64,000 nt of DNA. Source: Coprinus comatus (taxonomy: Eukaryota > Basidiomycota > Agaricomycetes > Agaricales > Agaricaceae). The notes under the pieces were generated by a model. The model saw only the letters and a list, made by a program, of their open reading frames with translations. It was not told where the DNA came from and ran no database searches. Where the stretch lies: contig JAWPGT010000074.1 in the NCBI GenBank assembly GCA_034638255.1, positions 47,691 to 111,690 of the forward strand, given 5' to 3'. A program made the position numbers and the translations under genes. Shown here piece after piece: positions 13,855 to 24,872 of this stretch (within the stretch, counting starts at the first letter, position 1; every line of letters starts with the position of its first letter).

Positions 13855-15210
13855 TTAATGGTCCATTGAATCATTACATGTAGAATTACGGTGGCTGGGG
13901 ATATCAGATTTAAGAAGTGCAATATGAAGCTGAGAATCTAAAACATCAGCCGAAGAACCATCAGTAGCCAAAACATGATCATTCTCTTCCAACTTTCGAT
14001 CATAGTAATCCAAGTACCCAGCTGCACCTGATAAATGGGCTACTCTACAAACGGCTGCATGTAACCTGAGATACCTTGCATCAGGTAATTTGAGGTTTGT
14101 GACTGTAGTGAAAGTAATGCGGCGTTCATAGATAGTTGGGACTAGGGTTTTGACGTCATAAGTATTTGGTGATCCCTATTCAAAAGATTGAGTGAGTAAA
14201 GAGAATGATACAAAGATGGAGCTCACCCGTTGTTCTTCGAACCACAGGTTCAGGCCATGAAATAGAATGTGCGGTGTCGAACCTAGAGTTAATCCGTTTG
14301 ATAAACTATGGATTTTATCACCGTCGAGTTCAGTAAGAACGTCAATATGTCCGAAACTCTCAATGATGGCCCTAATGAAACCGGAATACTTTGTCTAGAT
14401 ACGATGTTAGCAACAGGAAGAGCGTGAATGGTAGGGTCCAAGAACCTTGGGGTGGTTATCTACGTCTGGTTTGAGGTTCCAGTTAGTCGAAGGAGGAAAA
14501 ATGTGGCAAAAGTTGGTTGCGGTACATTGGAAATTGACCGCTATTTTTCGTCATGATTTATTTTAGCAGCAAAGTAGTAGCTCACATCGACTTCCCCTGT
14601 GATCATACATCGAAAATTATCACGTTCTAATGCCTTCAGAAGATAAGCGGATGTGTAAGGATATCTAAGATCAACTCACGGCTCTCTTCGCTGCTGAATG
14701 GTCCCGTGGAGATGACTCGATTGAAGCATCCATTTCAAAGGGTAGCTGACTGTGATGATACGAGGAGGCATGACTGTGTTGGCGGACTGACAATAGAAAC
14801 GGTTTGCAAGGTCATAGTGAAATGGAGGGAAGAGACTTACAAAGACGAATGAGACCGTTAATATATAATTCAGCCAGTACACTCGTTTCCTTAGGACATT
14901 GTAATATTTGTTGGGATATGAGGTCGCGACCTTGAACGGTGTGTATTTCTCGGAGTAAATAACCTAGACAGCGGGCATATATCAAGTGTCGCTCGTTGCT
15001 AGCAGCAGTTTCATGCTGCAGACAGATTTGATAGGCTTCATGTTGGTTTACTGGATGAAAGTCGTTGGGTGGTAAAGGTTGTCTTTGTGGAAAGGCCTGG
15101 GGAGAAGGAATGCCGCCATGGTAGTTATCGTTAACGTTGTCCACCGTGAATGTTTGTCGGTATTTGTCAGAACGAACCTTGGCTCTTACATATAACTTCA
15201 AGTATGTCAA
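13855..15210 (-). CDS. HNH_2-type endonuclease domain protein, paralogue C
   Basis: Third and most diverged member of the HNH family in this window. Exon 1 (to 14841) reads EAYQICLQHE, IYARCLGYLLRE and LAELYINGLIRL, paralleling the 17.8- and 61.5-kb copies. Intron 1 (14787-14840, GTAAGT donor) sits at exactly the same codon as in those copies. The next exon (14680-14786) begins with FRQ, and 14586-14633 reads ALERDNFRCMITGEVD. HNH residues follow: NFCHIFPPSTNW (first His), LSNGLTL (Asn) and HILFHGLNLWFEE. The last exon reads LPDARYLRLHAAVCRVAHLSGAAGYLD and ends with TAA at 13855-13857. The phase across the intron after GEVD does not close in my model, so this copy may carry a one-base indel or an unusual splice site. 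The start is uncertain; an intron may follow the codons for MTYLKLY. Confidence 0.72.
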
Positions 15211-15739
15211 TTTCCCTCCCTAGTATAAGAGTGCCACGTAGGGGTGGTAGTCTTAGGTAGGGAAAGTAATTTGCGAGTGGAATTGAGCCAATGGATCAAC
15301 GATGTTTAAAATAAGGATTGTATCAAAAGAATTTGATGTACAACAAAAATGAGTGGGAAAAAGTTGTTCCTATATACTAAGAAAATAAATCGGAAATTGA
15401 AAAGATTGTACCAAGTCTGTTAGGTCGAGCAAATACCAAAATTCAAAGCGACATCTGGGATATAGAACTTTTCAAGTAAAACTGTACCTTGGTTTTGTAT
15501 GTTGGGCTTCCATGAGCTACAAAAGATAAGTGTAAGCAACAAAAACAGCAAAGCAAAACCTCTTTAACACCTCCCCAACACCTACCCTCACTATCATCCG
15601 ATCTATCCAACTCTGCACACCAAACCTGAACAATTGTTTTCAACCTCTGAACCAAGATATCTTCAATCCATTTATCGAGGTCTGATACCCAATTTTCGAG
15701 GTTGGCGTACCTTCGAGGTTGAGTTTGTCAATCTAATAC

Positions 15740-15886
15740 ATGATCAGTTGGAAGAAAAAGGAAGTTGAGCTGTGTGTGCATGCCGCAGCTAGCCAGCTAG
15801 GAATACGCTTCGGTCCTACACGAGCAATTGGAAATATCCTCTTAGGATATCTTTATACAGATCAAAAACATTATGTTTTGTCCTGA
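15740..15886 (+). pseudogene. Possible 5' fragment of another HNH-family gene
   Basis: A 48-codon frame reads MISWKKKEVELCVHAA, then RAIGNILLGYLYTD, ending with TGA. The segment VELCVHAA...NILLGYLYTD is reminiscent of the N-terminal AYELCLEGE...YARCLGYFLIE part of the neighbouring HNH genes. No HNH core is seen downstream, although a plus-strand frame continues at 15950-16286 after a possible intron. Either a decayed paralogue or a chance resemblance. Confidence 0.3.
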
Positions 15887-17384
15887 GTCAATATATTATG
15901 ATAAATACCAAAACAACAATCACAAATTCCCTAACAGTAAAATGACACCAACCAACAGAAACACTGAAAACGTCGATTTGTTTAACAATATCATACGCCT
16001 CCTTGACGTCTTGTTCCATGTTCATTCCTCCAACTTCTTCAATGCCCATAAAACCAAGACCCTTTGTAGGAGCAGTCAGTTGTTCGTGTTGTTTCCGCCA
16101 TTCCTTCGAATAGTGGCATCTCTCTTGGAGTTTAACATGATGGGCTCTGTTAACTTTGATAGGGATAAAACGTTGAGAACGACCTCAAGTAACTTCACAT
16201 GCAACATTTGTGAATTCCTGGATGTCGTCCCAGGTGCGGAAGATATTCGTAGTCATTGTGAGGAGTCGGTTGAATGTATTGTTTGAAGAGATAAGTAGTT
16301 TGTTGTGTTGAGATTGGGTGCGAGACGACTGCTTCCGTCAGTCGAACTTCAAGACCGGTTTTGTCATTATGAAAATAGAATGTTTTAGAGTTTTCGGAAT
16401 GAAATAGAGAGAAAATTTGAGAAGTTTGCAACGAAAATAAAAGTTGAGTGGGGGTAAGATTCACTGGCCATCTACTACATCGTCCGTATTATTTATACTA
16501 GATTGTTTATTACAAACGAGGCCTTTGAAGCCCGAAATTACAGTAAGAAATGAAAATTACAAATGACCGAGACTCATGACCAGGATTAAGATTTTAAAGC
16601 ATATGGGAAATAAATGGAATATAAAATGTTTGAAGCTAGAAAAGAGCAGTTGAATGCTCAGGAACAAATGTGGTGTTGAACCACGAAGAGGTCGAACCTC
16701 GAAAGGAGAAAGAAAGAAATTAAAATTAAATATATATTGACATACTGGTGGACGGACCTCGAAGTCCTTGAATATTTACAGTAAAATAGTTCCGGTTTGA
16801 GGCTGTGATTCATGTGCGGCAATTGAGTTAGAAGTCGGCTTCGGTCTTGCAAGGAGCCCGTTCGCTAGTTAAGAATGGTGGCGAGTATTGTGGAAGTAGA
16901 TTCCCACGGTCGGATGTTGTCCGAATTGGGAACATCTGGTTGAGACGTGTCAGACACTGACACGTCTTCACAGTATGCACTGTATAGTAGTCGATGAGAG
17001 GTGAGAATGTGAACGAGTTGGTCGTTAAAGTCGCGTGAGATGGTTTGGGGGAGTAGCAGGTTGCAGAGCAGCGCACGTTCTACTATAACATTAGATAATG
17101 TAATAAATACACCTTTTTTTACCAGTAACCTATTCTCTCAGCTGCTCTCTCAGAGGAGTAGGACTTGGTCATCCCCGTGAAATTAGTGAAAGGCGAGTTA
17201 CTCGCTAGGGGTGCGAGGGCCCGGTGTTGTCACAACCTCAAGAGTACACCATTCATGAAGAATGGCGGAGCTTTACCGGTGAACATGGTGGTATCAAACT
17301 AAGGAGAAAATTTACACTATGTTACTTTAAATACCACTACCTGTTTCCCACACAGCCTTGAGGCTGTCCCCACATTAGAAAATA
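15887..17384. other. Unassigned spacer with palindrome
   Basis: No gene can be supported here. A plus-strand frame at 15873-16286 and minus-strand frames at 16195-16464 and 16828-17076 show no family motifs. The stretch contains a perfect 11-bp-arm palindrome (16943-16967). At 17150-17370 there is a more GC-rich island with several small hairpins, listed among the findings. Confidence 0.4.
16943..16967. repeat. Perfect inverted repeat, 11-bp arms, 3-nt loop
   Basis: AGACGTGTCAG, then ACA, then CTGACACGTCT. It could form a cruciform or be a dimeric protein-binding site; nothing in the sequence decides which. Confidence 0.9.
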
Positions 17385-17760
17385 TGTTACTTGTATTAAC
17401 AAACTCAGTTCATATTTTATTTTCTCTTACTTAGTATGAATTCACACGTATAGAGAGTAAGTAAAAGAAGAACGATTCGTGCACTTGGAGATGCAGCTGG
17501 CTTTTCCAATTCAAAGTTTAATGAGGCGTTTTAGACCTAAAGTGGAACATAAAATAATATTGCGGAATTCCAAGCTAAGAATGATGCTAGATGTATTCGA
17601 ATTCAGGATGAGAGCTTAGCAATGCCTGATAATTTGGGTTTGATTCCTAGACCTGAAGTCACTCAGTCCCAGCCTTGGGTTCGTGCGTAGATAGTTTTGT
17701 TTTTGTCGGTTGTGGTGTTTAGTCGAAATGTTTTTTATTCTCTCTTTTTTTATTCTTTTT
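17385..17760 (+). pseudogene. Decayed duplicate of the NDUFV1 3' end
   Basis: The sequence parallels the last NDUFV1 intron, final exon and 3' flank (12.35-12.75 kb). Shared words include GAAGAACGATT, GGAGATGCAGCTG, GAATTCCAAGCTAAGAATG, ATTCAGGATGAGAG, CCTGATAATTTGGGTTTG, the stop context GTGCGTAGA, and the T-rich 3' flank. Reading frame is lost through indels, including loss of about 16 bases around the codons for GGHLVR. Because the intron is also copied, it arose by DNA-level duplication, not by a processed transcript. It ends about 50 bp upstream of HNH gene A. Confidence 0.9.
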
Positions 17761-17805
17761 CTTACGTAATTCCGACGAATATCCACAAACAAATTTCAGA
17801 CTGTC

Positions 17806-19311
17806 ACCACCATGACCAGTCTTCCCTCCAATCCGTTTGACAAAAAAGACAAACCCGCGTTGAACGCTGCCTATGAACTGTGCTTGGAAGGTGAGCGCAA
17901 GGCAGACACTGCGCAAGGCATCATGTATGCGCGATGCCTTGGATACTTTCTTATTGAGCCTCTTTGCGGTCAACACGTCGCCGACGATATCATTCGCTGC
18001 AATTATGACAAAGACAAGATGAATTGCTTAGCAGAGCTCTATATAAATTATTTCATTCGTCTTTGTCAGTCAACATCTCTCCTTGACGGACATCACAGTA
18101 TTGAAGTTGTCATTCAGTCCGACAGAACAAAGGAAGCACCCCAGCACCCTCAAAGCACCCCAGCAGGTCATCCTTCGATTTCATGAGTGATTTCTTGGCA
18201 GACAAGGTTGAGTCAGCGCCTCAAGATCACAGAGCCGCGAAACATGCTGTAAGTGTTGGACTCGTCAGTTCTTTTCCTCATTTATGTGCTCAAATCATTC
18301 AAAGGCTCTGGTACGCGATAATTATAAATGCATGGTTACTGGTGCTACGGACATGTCAAAATTTTCGTGCTTTACCCCACAGCAAACTCGCCAGATGCAA
18401 TTTACCTATACGAATTATTGTCACATATTTCCACCCTCGACCAACTGGAATCTGAAGCTGGACGTTCCCGGTGGTCCTAAGGTTTGGATTGTTCATTTTA
18501 TAGTTATATTATACGTCGCTCACCTTCCTTGTAGACCGCTTATTCCACGAATTTGTGGAATCTTGTCAACTGTTTTGGTGGAATCTCTGTTCTTGAGGAC
18601 CTGAACGGAGACAATATTCACAGTTTGTCAAATGGGCTGACGTTAAATCAGACCTTTCACACTGCATTTGACAATTTAATGCTGTGGTTTGAGGAAGTCT
18701 CAGTGCGTGATATACTCTTTCATGTATGATTGATATTCTCTTGACATTTATAATCTTTCTAGGCCAACACGTATAAGGCTTGCAGCATAGTAAACCTAGA
18801 CCGTCTTCCAACCGACCCTATCACGTTAACCTCCTCGTCTTCTAACTTGGCGCTCCCTGACCCCAGATATCTGAAGCTCCATGCCGCTGTCTGTAGGGTG
18901 GCCCATATGTCAGGAGTTGCAGAGCGTTTGGATAAACATGACCGTGACGTAGAATTAATGCCGGTTCTAGCTGCAGATGGCTCTTCCATGGAACTTCTCA
19001 CATCTCGTCTTCAAAGGCTCATCCACATGTGTTAGGAGACCCCTTCCATTTCGCGTGTGTGAGGGACATCGTAACTTTCTCTCTGGTATCTTTCTTATCG
19101 TGAAAGATTTGCTATTGCTTCTTTTATTAATCCCAAATAATTCTTCTCGTGTATAGAAATTTTACATTGCTTGTATTTGGGGCTTTTCCTAATCAATTAC
19201 TATATATATAGATTCTTATATCTCGTTTTTAATAATCTTCTCAACCGCATATTACTTCATCTTTTTCAAATTTCTTGTCCACAAGAAAATGTAAAGTACA
19301 CACGAGTGACT
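17806..19311 (+). repeat. Segmental duplicate, copy A (HNH unit)
   Basis: The complete HNH gene including introns and about 280 bp of 3' flank matches 61526-63013 in direct orientation, at high identity by eye (the exon-5 region is nearly identical). The 5' border lies within a few bases of the start codon. The 3' border lies just after the shared AAGAAAATGTAAAGT word. No terminal inverted repeats or target duplications were seen at the borders. Confidence 0.8.
17812..19035 (+). CDS. HNH_2-type endonuclease domain protein, copy A (333 aa)
   Basis: Predicted protein of a basidiomycete-expanded HNH family; the cellular role is not established from sequence. Exons 17812-18064, 18118-18248, 18305-18481, 18535-18702 and 18763-19035 sum to 1002 nt and close exactly. 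Intron 1 (53 nt, GTCAGT...TTGAC...CAG) is supported by the same-position GTAAGT intron in copy C. The core reads ALVRDNYKCMVTG, then TNYCHIFPPSTNW (catalytic-type His), a terminal block LSNGLTL (Asn), and FDNLMLWFEE preceded by a His. The C-terminal LPDPRYLKLHAAVCRVAHMSG is shared by all three copies. Copy B at 61.5 kb has the same architecture and very similar introns and 3' flank. Upstream similarity to B stops just before the ATG; the NDUFV1 fragment lies there instead. Confidence 0.85.
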
Positions 19312-19545
19312 GAGTAGTGAGTCATATGGGGAAGATACAGGGCAGATGAAATGGATACGAAGTTCTGTATGCGTGTGCTTAAGAACACATATAAAAACAC
19401 TCGCTGTAGCAAATAACATGTTCTCTCTCACAACTTACAAGTTCTCCATATCTCCTTTGACAAAGATAGATTCAGTAGGTGGTTGTCGACTAGAAGGCCT
19501 ACTAAGGTTGGGAAGATAAATTAAGTGGACTCAACTCTGTATATT

Positions 19546-20110
19546 TTATATATTGTTATGTACGCTGACGGTCTGACTCGGTGCCATTCCAAAATCAATC
19601 AACCGAATCGTCGCATCCTCATGCTCTATTATATTACGATATGCAATGTTCGTGGTGATTATACCCTCGCTCATGGATCTTACTAACTGTATTAAGCCAA
19701 AGTGTCTCCTTATGTAGGAAGTTTGTTAGTTTAAAGAGACGAATATGTCACGAATACGGGTCAGAAAACTTACAACTGCTCATGTGAGAACTCTTCTTTG
19801 GATTCGGGTTCGTTGCGTGTTGAGCCTTCATATGTAATGAATATCACAGGATTATTGGTTGATGCCGTCTTTTCCTGTACCAAAGAGTGAGAATGCCAGC
19901 AAGGGAGTTGTACGCAGATAACTCCAATTTGTGTGGATGAGGTGTTGCAATATTTTTATTTACAAACGATATCCACATGTGACGTTTTCGGCGTGAAGTA
20001 CAAGGTACTGGAGTGCCATTATTATTGGTGAGTACAGAATTGCAAGATCAACCTGAAATACATGCAGTCTGTTTCCGACTCTAACAACTGAAGATTCATG
20101 AATAATAGGA
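19546..20110 (-). pseudogene. Protein-kinase-like C-terminal region, probably decayed
   Basis: On the minus strand an exon ending at TAA (19546-19548) reads AYRNIIEHEDATIRLIDFG, matching the catalytic loop N and the DFG motif of kinase-like proteins. An intron with a GTAAGT donor separates it from VIFITYEGSTRNEPESKEE. Upstream sequence reads NSLAGILTLWY but in a shifted frame. The usual HxD of the catalytic loop is replaced (GIITTNIAYRN), so activity is doubtful. The start is not found. Either a degenerate kinase-like gene or a gene disrupted by indels. Confidence 0.5.
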
Positions 20111-20218
20111 ACCTAAAGTACTGACTCATCGTCGACAAGAGCGCGATGAAGAAGTTTACCGAGGCTATCTTAGACCTGTTGACTATCTGATACAAGTTAA
20201 ATTAAATGCAAAGCTGAA

Positions 20219-21826
20219 CTAATCTGTCGCAAGTGTCCCAAGGTAGTCAAATACAACATATTCTGACTCCTTAACAGATGATCCGGAAACCATAAATATG
20301 CATCCGTAATGTGGGTCAAAACCCAACATGTTGCTCCACGCGTTTTGGCCAATAGCCGGTGCCAAATGAATTCTGTTCAGCGTGAATTTCGCGTCACCAA
20401 GTTGACTTGTGCTCCAAATTGACGGTCTTGGTAGTTGAATATGAATCGGGTAATGAGAGCGAACCTTGGTTAATGTGGATGCTCCCCAAGGATCGATGGT
20501 CATGACACCAAGAAGATATGAGGGAATTTGGTGTGGTATTGGAATACGAATTCCACGAAGTGCACCCGAGACTGTGATGCTGCAGCATGATTCTAGAGAC
20601 ATTTTGGAGCTCTTGAGGTTCATTCGAAGAAGTCGAAGCGTAACAGTGTGAAGTATAAGAGCAGAAGGGAAAGGGTTTTCGTAACCCATCATGAATAAAT
20701 AGGAATCGTAGTAAAATTGGGAAAGCCGAGAAAAATTTGTGGAGTACTTCGTAAGATGGTGCCGATCACATTAGATGCCCACCGAGATTCCATGGCTGGT
20801 GCCTCCTCGCAAGATCTAACCACCGAGTTCTGAAACTGGTACAGCCGGAGAAGGTACTCCACAACGGACCTTTCTCCCTGCCACAATCCAGTTATATTAT
20901 GCCTTAAACCAGTTTCAGCAAAGCGTAAAACCTGTGAGAGCCTTGGTCAATCACGGCCTTTGAATACATAACAAGAGCTTAGAAACTTACGTTGTACGAA
21001 ACACTCCTTTCTAACTGCACATCAAAAACCTCTATCTCGAAGCAAAAACGATCTTCAGGCACTTCATAGCTTACTGCGATATATTCACCATGTACCGCTA
21101 GTGAGGCAGGTGTCCTCTTACGCGTTGTAAAAGATAATTCCAGCTTTACTCGAAACCCAATTATGTCTTCATATTCGATACCGGCAACATTTCTATTGAG
21201 AATTTATTATTACCGGCCAATAATTTGTTACGCATATCACACTTACAGAACTGTTCCCTTATTCGTCGGGAGAGCGATGGATGCGATATAAAATACATTG
21301 CTCTGGAAATCCAAACTCTACAGATTGTAGTTACGGCATATTGAAAGGCGTAGGGTCCATCGAGTCTGTCTAGACCGGTCCATGTATATATGGGAATGCC
21401 CGTCGTGTGGTTTAGTTGAAGACGATGGTTACACATCAAGGCCACTTCGGTTTGATCCTCGTTTTGAAAGGTGGAACAAATAAACTTTGGAGACGTCGTA
21501 AATGTAGCTTCTTGCATCCATCTGAGCTTCATGAGCTCAGCACTGACAACACATCGCTCCAAGTCCTCTGTAGAGCATGTGCTGTGATTTAGGCTTCTGC
21601 GAAGTAGGAAAGTTGATGTGTATAGTCTTAACCAGAGTTGTCGTTGTTTGCTCAAGTGATAGAGCTGTTGGGAAACCTGGGTGCAGCAAAAATCAGTTCA
21701 CCATTTGGTTGGTTATTCAAAGGCATTCACCATTCTACATCTGAGAACATCTAGGCCGGACATACAGGACAGAAGTTCTAGTATCACATCGTCCGGAATT
21801 GCTAGAGAGGATATTTCGAGTGGCAT
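20219..21826 (-). CDS. F-box protein with beta-rich C-terminal region
   Basis: Probable substrate-recognition subunit of an SCF ubiquitin ligase. Exon 1 (21731-21826) begins MPLEISSLAIPDDVILELL and continues LDVLRCRM. After an intron (21678-21730) it reads VSQQLYHLSKQRQLWLRLY; together these form a clear N-terminal F-box. The body contains SIEDSA-like acidic-free stretches and a FRVKLELSF block near 21.1 kb. The end reads LLGVMTIDPWG and LGFDPHYGCIFMVSG before TGA/TAG context at 20219, the usual fold of long basidiomycete F-box proteins. Two joins are uncertain: the intron near 21.2 kb, where the best GT donor gives the wrong phase, and a frame change near 20690. The gene may be lightly damaged or contain assembly indels. 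Confidence 0.72.
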
Positions 21827-22536
21827 TAGTAGGTATAGTAACAAGTCGTGCGCCCACGCAGGCCACTTGAGCCATACTTGAGCTTGGTAATCCAGGGATC
21901 GTGCATGTTCCTACAACTTCTGTTACGTTATCAACTCAAGCCTTCAATTGGGTGTAGAAAAGGACAATACCCAAACATATAGTAGTTCAAGGATTGGAAC
22001 ACTATAAGTATGATCACGACGTGTCAGTTAACCCAGAAGCTATTACTTAAACGATCCTTAGTGCTTTGAATCTGTAACTCGTTGTCGCATCCTGTTCTGG
22101 TTTAATACTTGAAGAAACCTTGCCACTGCAGTACCAAAATAAACAAGTTTGAAGTTATACTGAAATTCGGGACCAACGATGCAAGCAATTTATAGATAAT
22201 GACAAAATCATATTAATTCCTAACCATTCAATCACGGTCTAGCACCTCTAAGTCACTAGATAAACTTTGAGCTCCCACAAACTATGTCTTGGGTTCCTGA
22301 GAGAAGGTACTACATTGACTTTCGCCACCCTGTTGTGTTAACAATGGGACCCACAGCATCCCACAGTAAACAATGTGTCTAGTTTGTCTAGTCGCACGTA
22401 CGTGTATCTGACCCTTAAACGATGTCCAAATTCTGTATATAAGCTTGGTTCAAGACGACAAATTTCTTCAGCATCCTCTCATTCTCTCAGCTTCGCCTTC
22501 CAACGATTCAACCATCGAGAACGGAAACTATTTTGA
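21827..22536. other. Intergenic stretch upstream of two divergent genes
   Basis: About 0.7 kb between the F-box start (minus strand) and the putative tail-anchored protein start (plus strand), so it should hold both promoters. I see no gene. The last 70 bases are conserved upstream of the relic paralogue at 24.54-24.61 kb. Confidence 0.5.
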
Positions 22537-23299
22537 ATGGCTGAAGCTCATGATCGGGTGGTTGAGACAGTATCGCCAGAGATCCACCGTCGGGGGGGGG
22601 GTCGTCAGACGATGTAGACATATTCGAGATGCTGGTGCAGGCCCAGTCGCACGAGGCGGAAGGTAAGAGCTTTCACCTACAAGTGTTATAATAACAACAA
22701 CAAAATTGATTGAAAAATAAGGATCCTCTGCGTCAATGCTCCTTCGACATCAGATGGCTCAAGCATTGAGCTCTCTAATATCAGTGGTGCTCTTCATGAT
22801 GTACCAAGTACCCAGCCTTTGTAAGTTGTCTATTTATCTTATGCTTGATTGTTTCGAAAATAACCTTGAATGTTTACTCCAATTAGAAGGCCATCAGGAT
22901 CAGGTCAAACCACGACGGAACCAGTAGCTATCGACTCTGCTTCTGGATCTAGTAAGAAGCTCGTAGACTATCTTCCTCTTTGGATGTAAGTCATTTAAAT
23001 TTCAATTTTTAAACAGTTTTCGCGTTTTATACTAAGCATTGGTAACTCTACTTCTAAAAGCCCATTTATCCACCAAGAGAATAATGCATATTATTTGAGG
23101 CGATATCACTTTTCTTCCAAAGATTGGAGGGAGCATCTCCATTGCGTATTAAAGATTTGTTAGTAGTGACGTTTTTTTTTTTTAAATCAGGTCTTTCTTA
23201 CTAACATTTTTCTTGGTTTTCTTAGTGACGATCTTATCTCTTCTTGTTGGATTCGTAGCTTTGCTGGTTGTGATATTTTTAAAGCTAAGCGGAAAATGA
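22537..23299 (+). CDS. Small putative tail-anchored membrane protein, poly-G frameshifted
   Basis: No family recognised. The start MAEAHDRVVETV is conserved as MAEIPHASASNRTVETV in a relic at 24610. A run of ten G at 22592-22601 puts the reading out of frame. With eight G the frame would continue SSDDVDIFEMLVQAQ up to a GTAAGA donor, matching the relic's GSSED, so the tract length is suspect. Later exons are hydrophilic. The final exon (from about 23226) is one hydrophobic helix, VGFVALLVVIFLKLSGK, then TGA at 23297-23299, with almost nothing after the helix, as in tail-anchored proteins. Exon phases between are my inference. Confidence 0.45.
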
Positions 23300-24539
23300 T
23301 ATATGGAAACTACTACCGCGTATCTATTAATAGCTCGCGTAGTAATCCAAATAGGACGTGGAGTTTTTATGACTCTACATTAGTATCTACACGTTCAATA
23401 TACCCCAAGTTCTTAGAACCAGCTATGGAAATAATTTATGAGATAAGTAAGAGCTTAATCGTAACAACCTTAATCAACCAGTAGTTAGATCTGGATCTGA
23501 TAAGTTGCATGAATGTTTTGACTTTGAGTCATTTTTTTCATGAAACTACGGTATTCATCGTTTTTAAATACCATCTAACCGATGCAAGTCAAATATTTGA
23601 ACTCTGGAGACAATCCTACTTGGTACAAACTGTTGGACATGACGTAGTAGTAGATAATAGATATCTAATGTCTTCACCAACGTCAATATATCTTAACCTC
23701 GTTTCATCATCATCTCTAGAATATAAATTTCACGATAATTGCGACCTAGAGTACGTTACTTATTTTGGTGTCAGAAATTATGATATCTACTATAATACCT
23801 ACTCCGAAATATTCATTTTTATCACGACTTTCATTGTTCAGAACGTTCAACATTGAGGATCTCTTTCAAATTTTAAGCAGTTAAACAGTCAAATGACTCT
23901 TAAGTAGATGAATAACCCTTTGTTGACTGTTAACAAAGCAAAACTGAAAGATCAAAGAAACCAGACAATGGAAATACATTACTAAATAAATTCGAACAAT
24001 GATGAACCAAGCAAGACTAATGATTAAAGAAAAGAGATGATATGTGTATTGAGATAAATGTAATCGAAAATGAGTTTCGGTAACATGGACGATAAAAACG
24101 GGAGACATTCTTCGAGTTTGAATCACAATTTACTCCGAGTCCGACTCGTCCCCAGTGCCACTTCTATCCAACACAAAATTACTTATCTTCCTCCTCCTCC
24201 TCCTACTGCTCCTACTATGCCTTCAAATTACAGAGACACTGGCCGTATACCACCACTCCTCAGATACGTGAACAGCCTCAAACACAGTGTCAGTTCTTTT
24301 ATCACACACCATTACCTGAAGTCATTGAAACTTGGCTAACTTTCTCGTGATACTAACCATATTTTTATAACGGGTAGTACACTTCATGGTAAGTCCTAAT
24401 ATTCATTTCCTCAACATTCAACTAAACTTCCAAAAAAAATAAAAATTCCTTGTCCAAAGAGTCTAACTTCTCACTCATAGAATTTCGAGGGTTTCCTCAT
24501 TGAAAACAAAATTGTCAATGTCATTGGCATCCCAATTCC
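23300..24539. other. Unassigned AT-rich stretch
   Basis: Open frames at 23509-23856 and 24070-24339 lack motifs and have AT-rich, unconvincing composition. A CTC-rich trinucleotide run lies near 24187-24205. No gene supported. Confidence 0.4.
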
Positions 24540-24609
24540 AAATTTCTTCAGAATTACCCTCCCATTCTCTCAACTTCGCCTTTCAACCATTGAAAACAGA
24601 AACTACTTC

Positions 24610-24753
24610 ATGGCTGAAATTCCTCATGCCAGTGCCAGTAATCGGACAGTTGAAACAGTACAGTCTGAGGTGTACCGTTGTGCGGGATCATCAGAAGATG
24701 GCGGACCATATTTGAGATATTGGAATGTTATAACAATTCCTTTTGGCACTTAG
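24610..24753 (+). pseudogene. Truncated relic of the 22.5-kb gene
   Basis: The 5' leader (about 24540-24609) and first 30-40 codons parallel 22465-22640, including TCTCAACTTCGCCTT and the start MAEIPHASASNRTVET. After GSSEDGG the similarity ends and the frame runs to TAG. Only the first exon survives, so this is a partial duplicate. Confidence 0.6.
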
Positions 24754-24854
24754 TCCTCCTCATTGTCAAACTCTTTGTACTTTCCAGTTTTATCTGAGGC
24801 TACTGGTAACTGAGTAATTACCATGCCAAGTGACTACCCAAGGCCCAAGTTAAC

Positions 24855-24872
24855 TGGTACCCTCCGGTACCA
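24855..24872. repeat. Short hairpin built from two GGTACC sites
   Basis: TGGTACC, loop CTCC, GGTACCA: perfect 7-bp arms. It lies just outside the left arm of the large inverted repeat; function unknown. Confidence 0.8.

Noticed and set aside
17140..17260. Thiamine (TPP) riboswitch suggested by a GGGGTGC word
   Set aside because: The CTGAGA and other conserved riboswitch blocks are missing.
18094..18117. A 20-nt intron in the HNH gene (GTATTG...CAG)
   Set aside because: It restores the frame but is too short for splicing; the 53-nt GTCAGT intron ending at the same acceptor works and matches paralogue C.
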